In this document: positions 7,524 through 15,432 of the stretch, piece after piece | Position numbering within the stretch: the stretch's first letter is position 1 | Layout: each line of letters starts with the position of its first letter | Assembly (NCBI GenBank): GCA_948441955.1 | Contig: CAOJQZ010000032.1 | Coordinates: 1-28,024, forward strand | Length of the DNA: 28,024 nucleotides | Source of the DNA: an uncultured Lachnospiraceae bacterium | Lineage (GTDB): Bacteria; Bacillota; Clostridia; Lachnospirales; Lachnospiraceae | Direction: 5' to 3' | Notes under the pieces: generated by a model | Databases searched by the model: none | Told to the model about the DNA's origin: nothing | The model's input: only the letters and a program-made list of their open reading frames with translations | Program-made: the position numbers and the translations under genes

Positions 7524-9104
7524 ATGAAAATAATGAAAAAAATCAGTGTTGTCCTGCTTGCTTTGATGTTAAGCCTGTCAGGTGTTACAATGGTTGCTTA
7601 TGCGGCAGACGGCAGTATTTCATTTACCGATCCGGAAACGGCAGTAGGAGACATGGTAGAAATTAAATGCGCCGTCCGTTCAGGCGCAGGAGAGCTTGGT
7701 GAAATAAATATAAATTTAAGCTATGACAGTGGATCGCTTCGGTTTGAATCCGGAGACGGCGTTACCGGCGGAGACGGAACGCTTACTTATACAGGTAACG
7801 GAGAGTCCGCTTCAGAGATTTCGTTTACAATGACCTTTCAGGCATTGACGGAAGGAAGCGCCAAGGTCTCTATAACGGAGGCTTCTGTAACATCAAGCTA
7901 TGGCGGCAGCATGTCTATGGATGAAGGCGATTCTACCGTATCCATCGGCCCGGGAGATCCTTCTAAAATTAAAGAGGAAGAGACAGAAGGGACGGATAAT
8001 GCAGCGCCTGCAGCCGGAGATATGCAGGTGGTGGTGGATGGAGAGACTTATTCTCTGTCAGACAAATTTACGGATACAGATATTCCGTCTGGATATACAA
8101 GAACCTCCGTTACACTGGATGGTCAGGAGCGCCAGATGGTGACAAATGCATCCGGCGCCGTCTGCCTGGGATACTTGATTAGCAGCCAGAGCGTGGGAGA
8201 GTTTTTTATTTATAATCAGGAGGATGCAACCTTTGCGCCCTATGAGGAGGTGCAAATTTCTGATACGGTGTCTATTATTGTATTGAGCGATACCTCGAAG
8301 GTAAAGCTGCCGGATACATATAAGGAAGCCAAGCTGACGCTGAATGAAAAGGAATTTCCTGTGTGGCGGGACAGTGAGAATGAGGAATATTGTATTCTTT
8401 ATGCAATGAATAACAGCGGAAATACAGGATATTATCAATATGATATGGCGGAGGGGACTTATCAGAGGGTAGAAGTCTCAGAAGGTGAAAAGAAGGAAAA
8501 GAGCGATAATTCACGTATGGGCAAGATGCGGGAACTGCTTAATGAACATCTGCAGCTGCTGATTATTATTGCCGGAGTTTTAGGACTTCTTGTTCTTATA
8601 CTGATCATTGTATTGGCGGTAAAGCTCCGCAATCGTAATCTGGAGCTTGACGATCTGTATGACGAGTATGGGATTGATTTGGAGGAGGAAGAGCCTACGG
8701 TAAAAGAAAAGAAGTCAAAAGGAAAGCGGAATAAAAAGGATGAGGATGACTTTGACGATGAGGATAGTTTTACTGGAATAGGGCTGAATAAAATTAATCT
8801 TGACGATGATTTTGAAGATGATTTCGATGAAGATGACTTCGAAGACGATTTTGATGAGGAAGATTTTGACGACGGTGATTTTGAAGAAGATGACTTTGAG
8901 GAGGATTTTGAAGAGGAGGATGATATCTTTTCAGATAAAAAGCTGAAAAAGTATGATACAAGAACAATCCGCCAGAATGCACCTGTAAATAAAATTGTAG
9001 AGGACAACGACCTGGATGAGCTTTTTGAGGATTTGACAGGAAAGAAACCGGGGCATCAGGAAAAGGATGATGCTTTTAAGGTTGATTTTGTAGATCTTGA
9101 TTAA
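7524..9104 (+). CDS. Cohesin-like domain membrane protein with acidic cytoplasmic tail
   Basis: A 526-residue single-pass protein I cannot name. A signal peptide spans residues 1-27 (basic start, hydrophobic core, AYA-A cleavage site). Residues 30-142 resemble a cohesin-type beta-sandwich: VGDMVEIKCAV, INLSYDSGSLRFESG, ISFTMTFQAL, GSAKVSITEASV. A second extracellular region follows (about 165-320, EYC and GYYQYD near its end). A membrane helix lies at 343-366, then a cytoplasmic tail of about 160 residues: first basic (KEKKSKGKRNKK), then DDFEDDFDEDDF-type acidic repeats at 407-467, then a short ordered end (DNDLDELFEDLTGKK). Cohesin folds bind dockerins in cellulosomes, but isolated cohesin-like domains also occur in wall-anchored proteins, so no dockerin partner is implied. 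It lies 38 bases after the LCP gene and 9 before gtrA, suggesting an envelope-glycan role. ATG has AGAGGA about 8 bases upstream. Confidence 0.8.
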   Translation: MKIMKKISVVLLALMLSLSGVTMVAYAADGSISFTDPETAVGDMVEIKCAVRSGAGELGEININLSYDSGSLRFESGDGVTGGDGTLTYTGNGESASEISFTMTFQALTEGSAKVSITEASVTSSYGGSMSMDEGDSTVSIGPGDPSKIKEEETEGTDNAAPAAGDMQVVVDGETYSLSDKFTDTDIPSGYTRTSVTLDGQERQMVTNASGAVCLGYLISSQSVGEFFIYNQEDATFAPYEEVQISDTVSIIVLSDTSKVKLPDTYKEAKLTLNEKEFPVWRDSENEEYCILYAMNNSGNTGYYQYDMAEGTYQRVEVSEGEKKEKSDNSRMGKMRELLNEHLQLLIIIAGVLGLLVLILIIVLAVKLRNRNLELDDLYDEYGIDLEEEEPTVKEKKSKGKRNKKDEDDFDDEDSFTGIGLNKINLDDDFEDDFDEDDFEDDFDEEDFDDGDFEEDDFEEDFEEEDDIFSDKKLKKYDTRTIRQNAPVNKIVEDNDLDELFEDLTGKKPGHQEKDDAFKVDFVDLD

Positions 9105-9113
9105 GGAGAAATG

Positions 9114-9521
9114 ATGAAGAAGGTTTTTGACTGGGTCACAATCAAATTTTTGCTGGTGGGGATCGTAAACACGATAGTAGGAACTACCGTGATGTTTGTT
9201 TCCTATAACATACTTCATCTGAACTACTGGATCTCTTCCGCTGCAAATTATGTAACAGGCAGTATTGTAAGTTTTATTTTAAATAAAAATTTTACATTCC
9301 AAAATAAGGACGGCTCATGGAAAGTTGTATTGAAATTTATTATTAATATTTCTGTCTGCTATTTGTTTGCATATGGAATTGCAAAACCATTTGTGAGGAA
9401 GATGCTGTCGGGAGCGTCTCTGAATATTCAGGAAAATGCGGCTATGGCTGTCGGCATGGTGCTGTTTGTGTGTTTTAATTATATTGGACAAAGATACTTT
9501 ACGTTTAAAAAGGAAGATTGA
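9114..9521 (+). CDS. GtrA-family membrane protein (putative polyprenyl-phosphate sugar flippase)
   Basis: A 135-residue protein with four predicted membrane helices and the GtrA pattern: FLLVGIVNTIVGTTVMF in helix 1, NYVTGSIVSFILNKNFTFQ between helices 2 and 3, and FNYIGQRYFTFKK at the C-terminus. GtrA-type proteins are thought to flip undecaprenyl-phosphate-linked single sugars across the membrane for glycosylation of surface polymers. The partner glycosyltransferase (GtrB-like) is not in this window. Two ATG codons are in tandem (9111, 9114); AAGGAG at 9103-9108 sits 2 or 5 bases away, favouring 9114. It is the last gene of the glmS-glf-LCP-cohesin-like-gtrA run and is followed by a strong terminator. 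Confidence 0.88.
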   Translation: MKKVFDWVTIKFLLVGIVNTIVGTTVMFVSYNILHLNYWISSAANYVTGSIVSFILNKNFTFQNKDGSWKVVLKFIINISVCYLFAYGIAKPFVRKMLSGASLNIQENAAMAVGMVLFVCFNYIGQRYFTFKKED

Positions 9522-9527
9522 ACAGAG

Positions 9528-9565
9528 GGTCCGAAAAATTATGGTTATAGTTTTTCGGACCTTTT
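9528..9565 (+). terminator. Intrinsic terminator between gtrA-like gene and prmA
   Basis: Perfect 11-bp stem (arms 9528-9538 and 9551-9561, GGTCCGAAAAA and its complement), 12-base loop, then TTTT. Only 18 bases separate it from the prmA start. Confidence 0.85.
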
Positions 9566-9583
9566 ACCCAAAGGAGGAATACG

Positions 9584-10537
9584 ATGAAGTGGAATAGGTT
9601 TCGTCTGAAGACGACAACAGAAGCAGAGGATATTGTAAGCAGTATGCTAGCCGATCTGGGTGTAGAGGGTGTACAGATTGAGGACAGGCTGCCTCTTACC
9701 AATGAGGATAAGGAGCAGATGTTTGTGGACATTCTTCCGGATATACCGGAGGATGACGGATGTGCGTATCTGACCTTTTATCTGGAGGAAAGTAAGAATT
9801 CGGCCGAGCTTTTAGACAGAGTGAAAGAAGAGCTTGAGGAAATGCGGGCATATTTGAATATAGGCGAGGGGACGATTGAGGAATCAGAGACAGAGGATGT
9901 GGACTGGGTAAATAACTGGAAGAAGTATTTTCATCAGTTTTATATTGACGATATTCTTGTAATTCCATCCTGGGAGAAGGTAAAGGAAGAGGATGCCGGG
10001 AGACTCGTCATTCATATTGACCCGGGTACGGCGTTTGGAACCGGAATGCATGAGACAACCCAGCTTTGTATCCGGGGGCTTCGGAAATATGTAAAGGAAG
10101 GCTGCAGAATTCTGGATGTGGGCTGCGGAAGCGGTATTTTGGGAATGCTGGCGCTGAAATTCGGCGCTTCCTATGCAGCAGGAACGGATCTGGATCCGTG
10201 TGCGGTTACGGCAGCCTGTGAGAATATGGAGGAGAATGGCATCCCCAGGGATCGTTATGAGATTATGATAGGGAATATTATTCATGATACACAGGTACAG
10301 GAAGCCGTAGGTTACGGATGCTATGATATCGTAGTTGCCAATATTCTGGCGGATGTACTTGTGCCTCTTACTCCGGTTGTTATCCGTCATATGAAATCCG
10401 GCGGAGTGTACATTACAAGCGGAATCATTGACGATAAGGAAGAAACCGTAGTGGAAGCAGTGAAGTCAGCGGGTCTTGAGGTTTTAGAGATTCATTATCA
10501 GGGCGAGTGGGTTTCTGTAATAGCGAGGAAGAATTAA
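9584..10537 (+). CDS. prmA: Ribosomal protein L11 methyltransferase
   Basis: PrmA trimethylates lysines of ribosomal protein L11 using S-adenosylmethionine. The 317-residue length is normal. The N-terminal substrate-recognition domain occupies about residues 1-110. DPGTAFGTGMHETTQL at 146-161 is the diagnostic PrmA motif, followed by the SAM-binding glycine loop ILDVGCGSGILG at 176-187 and the NILADVLVPL segment matching the catalytic NxLA-type motif. AGGAGG lies 7 bases before the ATG. It is the first gene of prmA-rsmE-cysteine desulfurase-thiI. In Bacillus prmA and rsmE follow dnaJ; no dnaK operon is seen here. Confidence 0.96.
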   Translation: MKWNRFRLKTTTEAEDIVSSMLADLGVEGVQIEDRLPLTNEDKEQMFVDILPDIPEDDGCAYLTFYLEESKNSAELLDRVKEELEEMRAYLNIGEGTIEESETEDVDWVNNWKKYFHQFYIDDILVIPSWEKVKEEDAGRLVIHIDPGTAFGTGMHETTQLCIRGLRKYVKEGCRILDVGCGSGILGMLALKFGASYAAGTDLDPCAVTAACENMEENGIPRDRYEIMIGNIIHDTQVQEAVGYGCYDIVVANILADVLVPLTPVVIRHMKSGGVYITSGIIDDKEETVVEAVKSAGLEVLEIHYQGEWVSVIARKN

Positions 10538-10540
10538 AAG

Positions 10541-11284
10541 ATGCATCATTTTTTTGTGACGCCTTCTCAGGTAAAGGAGAGCAGGATATATATCGAGGGA
10601 TCCGACGTGAACCATATGAAAAACGTATTGCGGATGCGAAAGGGCCAGCGTGTTATGGTAAGCGACGGCAATAACCATAGCTATCTCTGTCAAGTTGAAA
10701 GTTATGAGGAGAATTCTAAAGCAGAGCTTGGAATCATAGAGGAGCAGACGCTTTGTACAGAGCTTCCTTCACGGATTTATCTGTTCCAGGGCATACCAAA
10801 GCAGGACAAGATGGAACTTATCGTACAGAAATGCGTGGAGCTTGGCGTGTATGAGGTTGTTCCGGTAATTGTCAAACGATGTGTGGTAAAATTGGATGAT
10901 AAAAGGGCAAGGAAAAAAGTAGAGCGCTGGCAGCAAATTGCAGAAAGTGCGGCGAAACAGGCAGGAAGAGGAATCATTCCCCAGATTAAAGAGCCGGTTT
11001 CTTTCGGGGAAGCGCTTGAAAGGGCCAGAGAGCTTGATGTGGTTCTGATTCCCTATGAGCTTTCGGAGGGAATGGCGCAGACAAGGCACATTATTGAATC
11101 CATAAAGCCGGGACAGTCCATTGGAATATTCATTGGTCCGGAGGGCGGTTTTGAGAAGGAGGAGGCAGAGTCTGCCGTAAAAGCCGGCGCGGAGGAGATA
11201 ACTCTTGGAAAGCGCATTTTAAGGACAGAGACGGCAGGTCTTACGATTGTTTCTGTGCTTATGTTCCATTTAGAGGGGAAGTAA
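10541..11284 (+). CDS. rsmE: 16S rRNA (uracil-1498-N3)-methyltransferase
   Basis: RsmE methylates U1498 of 16S rRNA. The 247-residue protein starts MHHFFVTPSQV and has HMKNVLRMRKGQ in the N-terminal PUA-like RNA-binding domain. The C-terminal SPOUT knot is clear: IGIFIGPEGGFEKEE followed by ITLGKRILRTETAGL, which bind SAM through the trefoil knot. The KQDKMELIVQKCVELGV segment is also typical. It begins 3 bases after the prmA stop with no good ribosome site, suggesting translational coupling. The pair prmA-rsmE is conserved in Firmicutes. Confidence 0.96.
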   Translation: MHHFFVTPSQVKESRIYIEGSDVNHMKNVLRMRKGQRVMVSDGNNHSYLCQVESYEENSKAELGIIEEQTLCTELPSRIYLFQGIPKQDKMELIVQKCVELGVYEVVPVIVKRCVVKLDDKRARKKVERWQQIAESAAKQAGRGIIPQIKEPVSFGEALERARELDVVLIPYELSEGMAQTRHIIESIKPGQSIGIFIGPEGGFEKEEAESAVKAGAEEITLGKRILRTETAGLTIVSVLMFHLEGK

Positions 11285-11324
11285 CATATTCTGATAATAA
11301 GAAAAATAAACAGGAAGTGAATAT

Positions 11325-12482
11325 ATGAGACAAATATATCTGGATAATTCTGCCACCACAATGGCTTATGAAAATGTCGGAGAGCTTGTAAAAAAGGTCA
11401 TGTGTGAGGACTACGGCAATCCTTCTTCCATGCATGCCAAGGGGGTGGAGGCTGAAAAGTATATAAAGGAGGCAAAGGAGGCGCTGGCAAGGCTCTGGAA
11501 AGTGAAAGAGAAAGAGATTTTTTTTACTTCAGGCGGTACGGAAAGCGACAATTTGGCCCTTATTGGTACGGCGAGAGCCAATCAGCGCGCCGGAAAGCAT
11601 TTGATCACTTCAGCTATCGAGCATCCGGCGATTATTAATACGATGCGTTATCTGGAGGAGGAGGGCTTCCGTGTTACCTATCTTCCGGTAGACAGGTATG
11701 GAAGGATACGGCTGGATGCCTTGAGGAATGCCCTCTGCGAGGATACAATTCTTGTATCCGTGATGTATGTGAATAACGAGGTAGGATCTGTGCAGCCGAT
11801 TCAGGAGGCGGCGGGAATCGTAAAGGCATATAATAAAAATATCGTCTTCCATGTGGATGCAGTACAGGGCTTTGGAAAATACCGCATTTATCCTAAAAGG
11901 CTTAAGGTGGATTTATGTTCTATAAGCGGACATAAAATTCACGGGCCAAAGGGAATCGGAGCGTTGTATATTGATGAAAAGGTTAAGATCAGACCAATTG
12001 TATTCGGCGGGGAACAGCAGAAAAATATTCGTTCCGGTACGGAAAATGTACCTGGGATCGCAGGACTTTCTCTGGCGGCCCGCATGATTTATGAAAACCT
12101 GGATGAAAAGGTTGAAAGGATGCGTGCTCTTAAGCAGCATTTTATCAGCGGAGTGACGCAGATAGAAAATACAGCTGTTCACGGTCTTTTTGACGAAACG
12201 TCGGCGCCTCATATTATCAGCGTTGGGTTTGCCGGGATCCGGAGCGAGGTATTGCTTCACGCGCTGGAAGATAAGGGGATATATGTATCCTCAGGCTCGG
12301 CCTGCTCCTCGAATCATCCTCAGGTAAGCGGCGTATTGAAAGGGATAGGCGCAAGTTCAGAATTTCTGGATGCGACTCTTAGATTCAGCATGTCGGAATT
12401 TACAACGAAAGAAGAGATTGACTATACCCTGGATACTCTGTATAATATAGTACCAATGCTTCGAAAATATACAAGACGCTGA
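11325..12482 (+). CDS. Cysteine desulfurase (NifS/IscS-type), likely ThiI partner
   Basis: A pyridoxal-phosphate enzyme that takes sulfur from cysteine as a persulfide. The 385-residue sequence has YLDNSATT at the start, FTSGGTESDNLAL for cofactor binding, HVDAVQGFGK, the PLP lysine in SGHKIHGPKG (Lys204), and the persulfide Cys327 in the loop SSGSACSSNHPQ. It sits 28 bases upstream of thiI, the same arrangement as Bacillus nifZ-thiI, so its most likely job is feeding sulfur to ThiI for 4-thiouridine in tRNA rather than general Fe-S assembly. No iscU or sufU is adjacent. ATG has AGGAAG upstream. Whether it is called iscS, nifS or nifZ is a naming choice. Confidence 0.94.
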   Translation: MRQIYLDNSATTMAYENVGELVKKVMCEDYGNPSSMHAKGVEAEKYIKEAKEALARLWKVKEKEIFFTSGGTESDNLALIGTARANQRAGKHLITSAIEHPAIINTMRYLEEEGFRVTYLPVDRYGRIRLDALRNALCEDTILVSVMYVNNEVGSVQPIQEAAGIVKAYNKNIVFHVDAVQGFGKYRIYPKRLKVDLCSISGHKIHGPKGIGALYIDEKVKIRPIVFGGEQQKNIRSGTENVPGIAGLSLAARMIYENLDEKVERMRALKQHFISGVTQIENTAVHGLFDETSAPHIISVGFAGIRSEVLLHALEDKGIYVSSGSACSSNHPQVSGVLKGIGASSEFLDATLRFSMSEFTTKEEIDYTLDTLYNIVPMLRKYTRR

Positions 12483-12510
12483 TAAAATAGAAAGAAGAGG
12501 AGAAAGTAAA

Positions 12511-13704
12511 ATGCGTTTTACTACGTTTTTATTGAAATACGGAGAAATTGGAATTAAAGGGAAGAACAGATATCTGTTTGAGGATGCCCTGGTGCGTCAG
12601 GTAAAAAGGGCCCTTTCAGACGTAGACGGGGAATTTAAGGTGTATAAATCCCAGGCAAGAATTTATGTGGATTGCGAAGGAGAATATGACTACGAGGACA
12701 CAGTGGAGCATCTTCAGAGAGTATTTGGACTGGTAGGCATCTGCCCGGTAGTAAGACTGAAAGAACAGGGCTTTGACGAGCTTAAAAAGGATGTTGTATC
12801 TTATATGGAAGAGACGTATCCGGATAAAAGGCTGACGTTTAAGGTAGAGACCAGAAGAGCAAAAAAATCTTATCCAAAGAATTCCATGGAAATAAGCCGT
12901 GATCTGGGAGAGGCGGTTCTTTACGCTTTTCCGGAGATCCGGGTGGATGTGCATCATCCGGATGTTATGCTGAATGTGGAAGTGCGGACAGACGGTACCT
13001 ATATCTATTCACAGATTATTCCGGGAGCCGGCGGAATGCCGGTGGGAACAAATGGCAGGGCGGCGCTGCTTCTTTCCGGTGGAATTGACAGCCCTGTGGC
13101 AGGATATATGATTGCAAAAAGGGGCGTGGAGTTGGAGGCGGTTTATTTCCACGCACCGCCTTACACCAGTGAGAGGGCAAAGCAGAAGGTTGTGGATCTG
13201 GCAAAAATTATTTCCAGATATGCGGGAACGATGAAGCTCCATGTGGTTAATTTTACAGATATACAGCTTTATATTTACGATCAGTGCCCCCATGAGGAGC
13301 TGACAATTATTATGAGGCGCTATATGATGCGCATTGCGGAGCATTTTGCAAATGAAAGCGGATGCCTGGGACTTATTACCGGAGAAAGTATAGGGCAGGT
13401 AGCAAGTCAGACGATGCAGAGTCTGGCGGCTACCAATGATGTGTGCCGAATGCCGGTTTACCGGCCGCTTATTGGCTTTGATAAGCGGGATATTGTAGAG
13501 CTTGCAGAGAAAATAGGCACCTTCGAGACCTCTATACAGCCCTTCGAGGACTGCTGCACTATTTTCGTGGCAAAGCACCCGGTAACAAAACCGAATGTAG
13601 AGGTTATACGCCGTTCAGAAGAGAGGCTGGAGGGGAAGATAGAGGAGCTTTATCAGACAGCGATTGACACGGCAGAGGTAATTAGGATTGATTGCTCCAA
13701 ATAA
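12511..13704 (+). CDS. thiI: tRNA 4-thiouridine synthase ThiI
   Basis: ThiI adenylates U8 of tRNA and installs sulfur to give s4U, a near-UV sensor; in some bacteria it also serves thiamine thiazole synthesis. The protein (397 residues) has an N-terminal ferredoxin-like/THUMP region (about 1-165, LLKYGEIGIKGKNR at the start) and the PP-loop SGGIDSPV at 189-196. It lacks the C-terminal rhodanese domain found in E. coli ThiI, as is usual in Gram-positives, and ends after an EDCCTIFVAKHPVTKP segment. Without the rhodanese domain, sulfur probably comes directly from the desulfurase encoded just upstream. ATG has GAGGAG upstream. It is the last gene of this run. Confidence 0.96.
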   Translation: MRFTTFLLKYGEIGIKGKNRYLFEDALVRQVKRALSDVDGEFKVYKSQARIYVDCEGEYDYEDTVEHLQRVFGLVGICPVVRLKEQGFDELKKDVVSYMEETYPDKRLTFKVETRRAKKSYPKNSMEISRDLGEAVLYAFPEIRVDVHHPDVMLNVEVRTDGTYIYSQIIPGAGGMPVGTNGRAALLLSGGIDSPVAGYMIAKRGVELEAVYFHAPPYTSERAKQKVVDLAKIISRYAGTMKLHVVNFTDIQLYIYDQCPHEELTIIMRRYMMRIAEHFANESGCLGLITGESIGQVASQTMQSLAATNDVCRMPVYRPLIGFDKRDIVELAEKIGTFETSIQPFEDCCTIFVAKHPVTKPNVEVIRRSEERLEGKIEELYQTAIDTAEVIRIDCSK

Positions 13705-13707
13705 AAA

Positions 13708-13728
13708 CGAACCCCGTGAAGGGGTTCG
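13708..13728. terminator. Shared terminator between thiI and HPr-like gene
   Basis: Perfect 8-bp stem CGAACCCC with GTGAA loop. On the minus strand it is followed by TTTTTATT, a good signal for the HPr-like gene. On the plus strand the run is CTTATAATT, weaker, so it may only partly stop thiI transcripts. Confidence 0.8.
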
Positions 13729-13735
13729 CTTATAA

Positions 13736-13978
13736 TTATTCTTCGTCCACAATATAATCCTTTAACGTGTCGAGAATGCTGCCCATGTCGGCTTCTCCGG
13801 CATGAATGTTAAGCTCAATTGATTTTGACAGATCCAGGCTGAAGATACCCATGATGGACTTTGCATCTATAACATATCTGCCGGATACCAGATCGAAATC
13901 ATAGTCAAACTTTGTAATAGCATTTACAAAGGATTTTACCTTATCAATTGAATTTAAAGAAATCTGTACTGTTTTCAT
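13736..13978 (-). CDS. HPr-like protein lacking the phosphorylatable His
   Basis: An 80-residue HPr-fold protein. The C-terminal two thirds match PTS phosphocarrier HPr: AKSIMGIFSLDLS (the Ser46 regulatory site region; Ser41 here), then SIELNIHAGEADMGSILDTL. The N-terminal active-site segment is not conserved: where HPr has the G-[IL]-H-A-R-P loop, this protein has NSIDKVKSFV, with no His at all near that site. It therefore should not carry phosphate from Enzyme I, but could still be a Ser-phosphorylated or protein-binding regulator like Crh, which also lacks the catalytic His. No PTS gene is nearby. AAGGAGG at 13988-13994 sets the start. It is divergent from mtaB. Confidence 0.8.
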   Translation of the reverse strand: MKTVQISLNSIDKVKSFVNAITKFDYDFDLVSGRYVIDAKSIMGIFSLDLSKSIELNIHAGEADMGSILDTLKDYIVDEE

Positions 13979-14017
13979 TGGAAATATCCTCCTTGTTTCA
14001 TTTCATACTTATATATT

Positions 14018-14046
14018 ATCTTAAGAGTATCCTATGGAAAAGTCAA
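14018..14046 (-). promoter_or_regulatory. Predicted sigma-A promoter of HPr-like gene
   Basis: On the minus strand TTGACT (14041-14046) and TAAGAT (14018-14023) are separated by 17 bases, about 40 bases upstream of the start codon. Confidence 0.65.
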
Positions 14047-14054
14047 GGAACATT

Positions 14055-14083
14055 TTGCCAAAGATATACAGAAAAACTATACA
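14055..14083 (+). promoter_or_regulatory. Candidate promoter of mtaB
   Basis: TTGCCA at 14055-14060 and TATACA at 14078-14083 with a 17-base spacer. The leader would be very short (about 14 bases, start near 14090, GGGAG at 14091-14095), so the assignment is uncertain. Confidence 0.4.
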
Positions 14084-14103
14084 GGATGTTGGGAGAAATG
14101 AAT

Positions 14104-15375
14104 ATGAGAAAGGCGGCGCTGCACAACCTGGGATGCAAGGTAAATGCATATGAGACGGAAGCTATGCAGGAACTATTGGAAGAGCAGGGTTATGAAATTG
14201 TACCTTTTGAAGAAAAGGCAGACATTTATATTATTAATACCTGTACGGTAACCAACACGGCGGACCGTAAGTCGAGACAAATGCTCCATAGGGCAAGAAA
14301 GAGGAATCCGGAGGCTGTTATCGTGGCGGCAGGGTGTTATGTGCAGGCGGGAGGAGCAGAGACAGATGCCGACATTGTAATAGGAAATAACCATAAGAAG
14401 GATTTGCCTGCAGTTCTTCATGAGTATGAGAGAGGGCGCAGGAGGGCGGCGCTTTCTGATATAAGCCATGAAAAAGAATATGAAAAGCTTTGGCTGACGC
14501 ATACAGCGGAGCATACAAGAGCATTTATCAAGGTTCAGGACGGCTGTAATCAGTTCTGCTCCTATTGTATTATTCCTTATACAAGAGGGCGGGTAAGAAG
14601 CCGTGAGAGCAGGGATGTCATAAAAGAAGCGGCCGCACTGGCCGGACAAGGCTGTAAAGAGGTGGTGCTTACAGGAATACATCTGAGCTCTTATGGAGTG
14701 GATCATGGAGAAAGCCTGCTTTCCCTTATCCAAAGCGTGCATGATGTGGAGGGAATTCAGAGGATTCGTCTGGGCTCTCTGGAGCCTCGGATTATTACGG
14801 AGGAATTTGCAGAAGGGCTCCGATGTCTTCCGAAGATATGCCCTCATTTCCACCTATCTCTTCAAAGCGGATGTGATGAGACGTTAAAGCGGATGAACCG
14901 GCGGTACACAGCCCGGGAGTACATGGAAAAATGTAATATCCTGCGGCGATATTTTGATAATCCGGCTCTTACTACAGATGTGATTGTAGGGTTTCCGGGG
15001 GAAACGGAGGAAGAGTTTGTACAGTCAAGAGAATTTATTGATAAAGTGAATTTTTATGAAATTCATGTGTTTAAATATTCAAGACGCAAAGGGACAAAAG
15101 CGGCTGCCTTAAGCGGACAGGTTTCGGAAGAGGTGAAGAGCAGACGAAGCGGTGAACTTTTAAAGCTTGGCCTTGCAAAACAGAAAGCATATGAGGAAAG
15201 GCTGATAGGATCTGTCAAAGAGGTGCTTATGGAAGAGGCTGTTGAGAGAGAGGACGGCATTTATCAGGTGGGGCATACAAAGGAATATGTAAAAATTGGA
15301 CAGAAAACAAAAGAAAATTTAGTGAATCAGCTCGTAAATGTAGAAATTAAAAATCATTTACAAATAATTCATTGA
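14104..15375 (+). CDS. mtaB: tRNA (N6-threonylcarbamoyladenosine-37-C2)-methylthiotransferase
   Basis: MtaB is a radical-SAM methylthiotransferase that converts t6A37 to ms2t6A37 in tRNAs such as tRNA-Lys. The protein (423 residues) opens with ALHNLGCKVNAYETEAM, the MtaB signature. Three Cys of the first cluster are Cys11, Cys47 and Cys78; the radical-SAM CxxxCxxC is Cys148, Cys152 and Cys155 (GCNQFCSYCIIPYTRG). A C-terminal TRAM-like RNA-binding region covers about 365-420 (EVLMEE to NQLVNVEI). The frame is open back to 13948, but that would overlap the divergent gene; ATG 14104 has GGGAG 8 bases upstream and gives the family N-terminus. In Bacillus mtaB follows prmA-rsmE; here it is separated from them by three genes. 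Confidence 0.95.
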   Translation: MRKAALHNLGCKVNAYETEAMQELLEEQGYEIVPFEEKADIYIINTCTVTNTADRKSRQMLHRARKRNPEAVIVAAGCYVQAGGAETDADIVIGNNHKKDLPAVLHEYERGRRRAALSDISHEKEYEKLWLTHTAEHTRAFIKVQDGCNQFCSYCIIPYTRGRVRSRESRDVIKEAAALAGQGCKEVVLTGIHLSSYGVDHGESLLSLIQSVHDVEGIQRIRLGSLEPRIITEEFAEGLRCLPKICPHFHLSLQSGCDETLKRMNRRYTAREYMEKCNILRRYFDNPALTTDVIVGFPGETEEEFVQSREFIDKVNFYEIHVFKYSRRKGTKAAALSGQVSEEVKSRRSGELLKLGLAKQKAYEERLIGSVKEVLMEEAVEREDGIYQVGHTKEYVKIGQKTKENLVNQLVNVEIKNHLQIIH

Positions 15376-15400
15376 ATTTTGAGAAGCAATAAGGTAGAAT
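15372..15400 (+). promoter_or_regulatory. Predicted sigma-A promoter of ireB operon
   Basis: TTGAAT at 15372-15377, overlapping the mtaB stop codon, and TAGAAT at 15395-15400 with 17-base spacing; ireB starts 33 bases later. Confidence 0.65.
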
Positions 15401-15432
15401 GATAGGGAAGTATTTTCGGAGGACGTGAGTAT

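Noticed and set aside
8462..9007. Long minus-strand frame rich in Ser
   Set aside because: It is the mirror of the repetitive acidic tail codons (GAT, GAA) of the plus-strand gene; it has no ribosome site and no family similarity.
7524..9104. Cellulosome scaffold interpretation of the cohesin-like protein
   Set aside because: Only one cohesin-like domain, no dockerin or carbohydrate-binding module nearby, and the context is wall glycan synthesis.
13730..13744. PerR/Fur-like AT-rich palindrome (TTATAATTATT)
   Set aside because: It matches only part of the box and lies at the 3' end of a gene, not near a promoter.
14173..14853. 226-codon minus-strand frame
   Set aside because: It lies entirely inside mtaB, whose catalytic Cys motifs are on the other strand.
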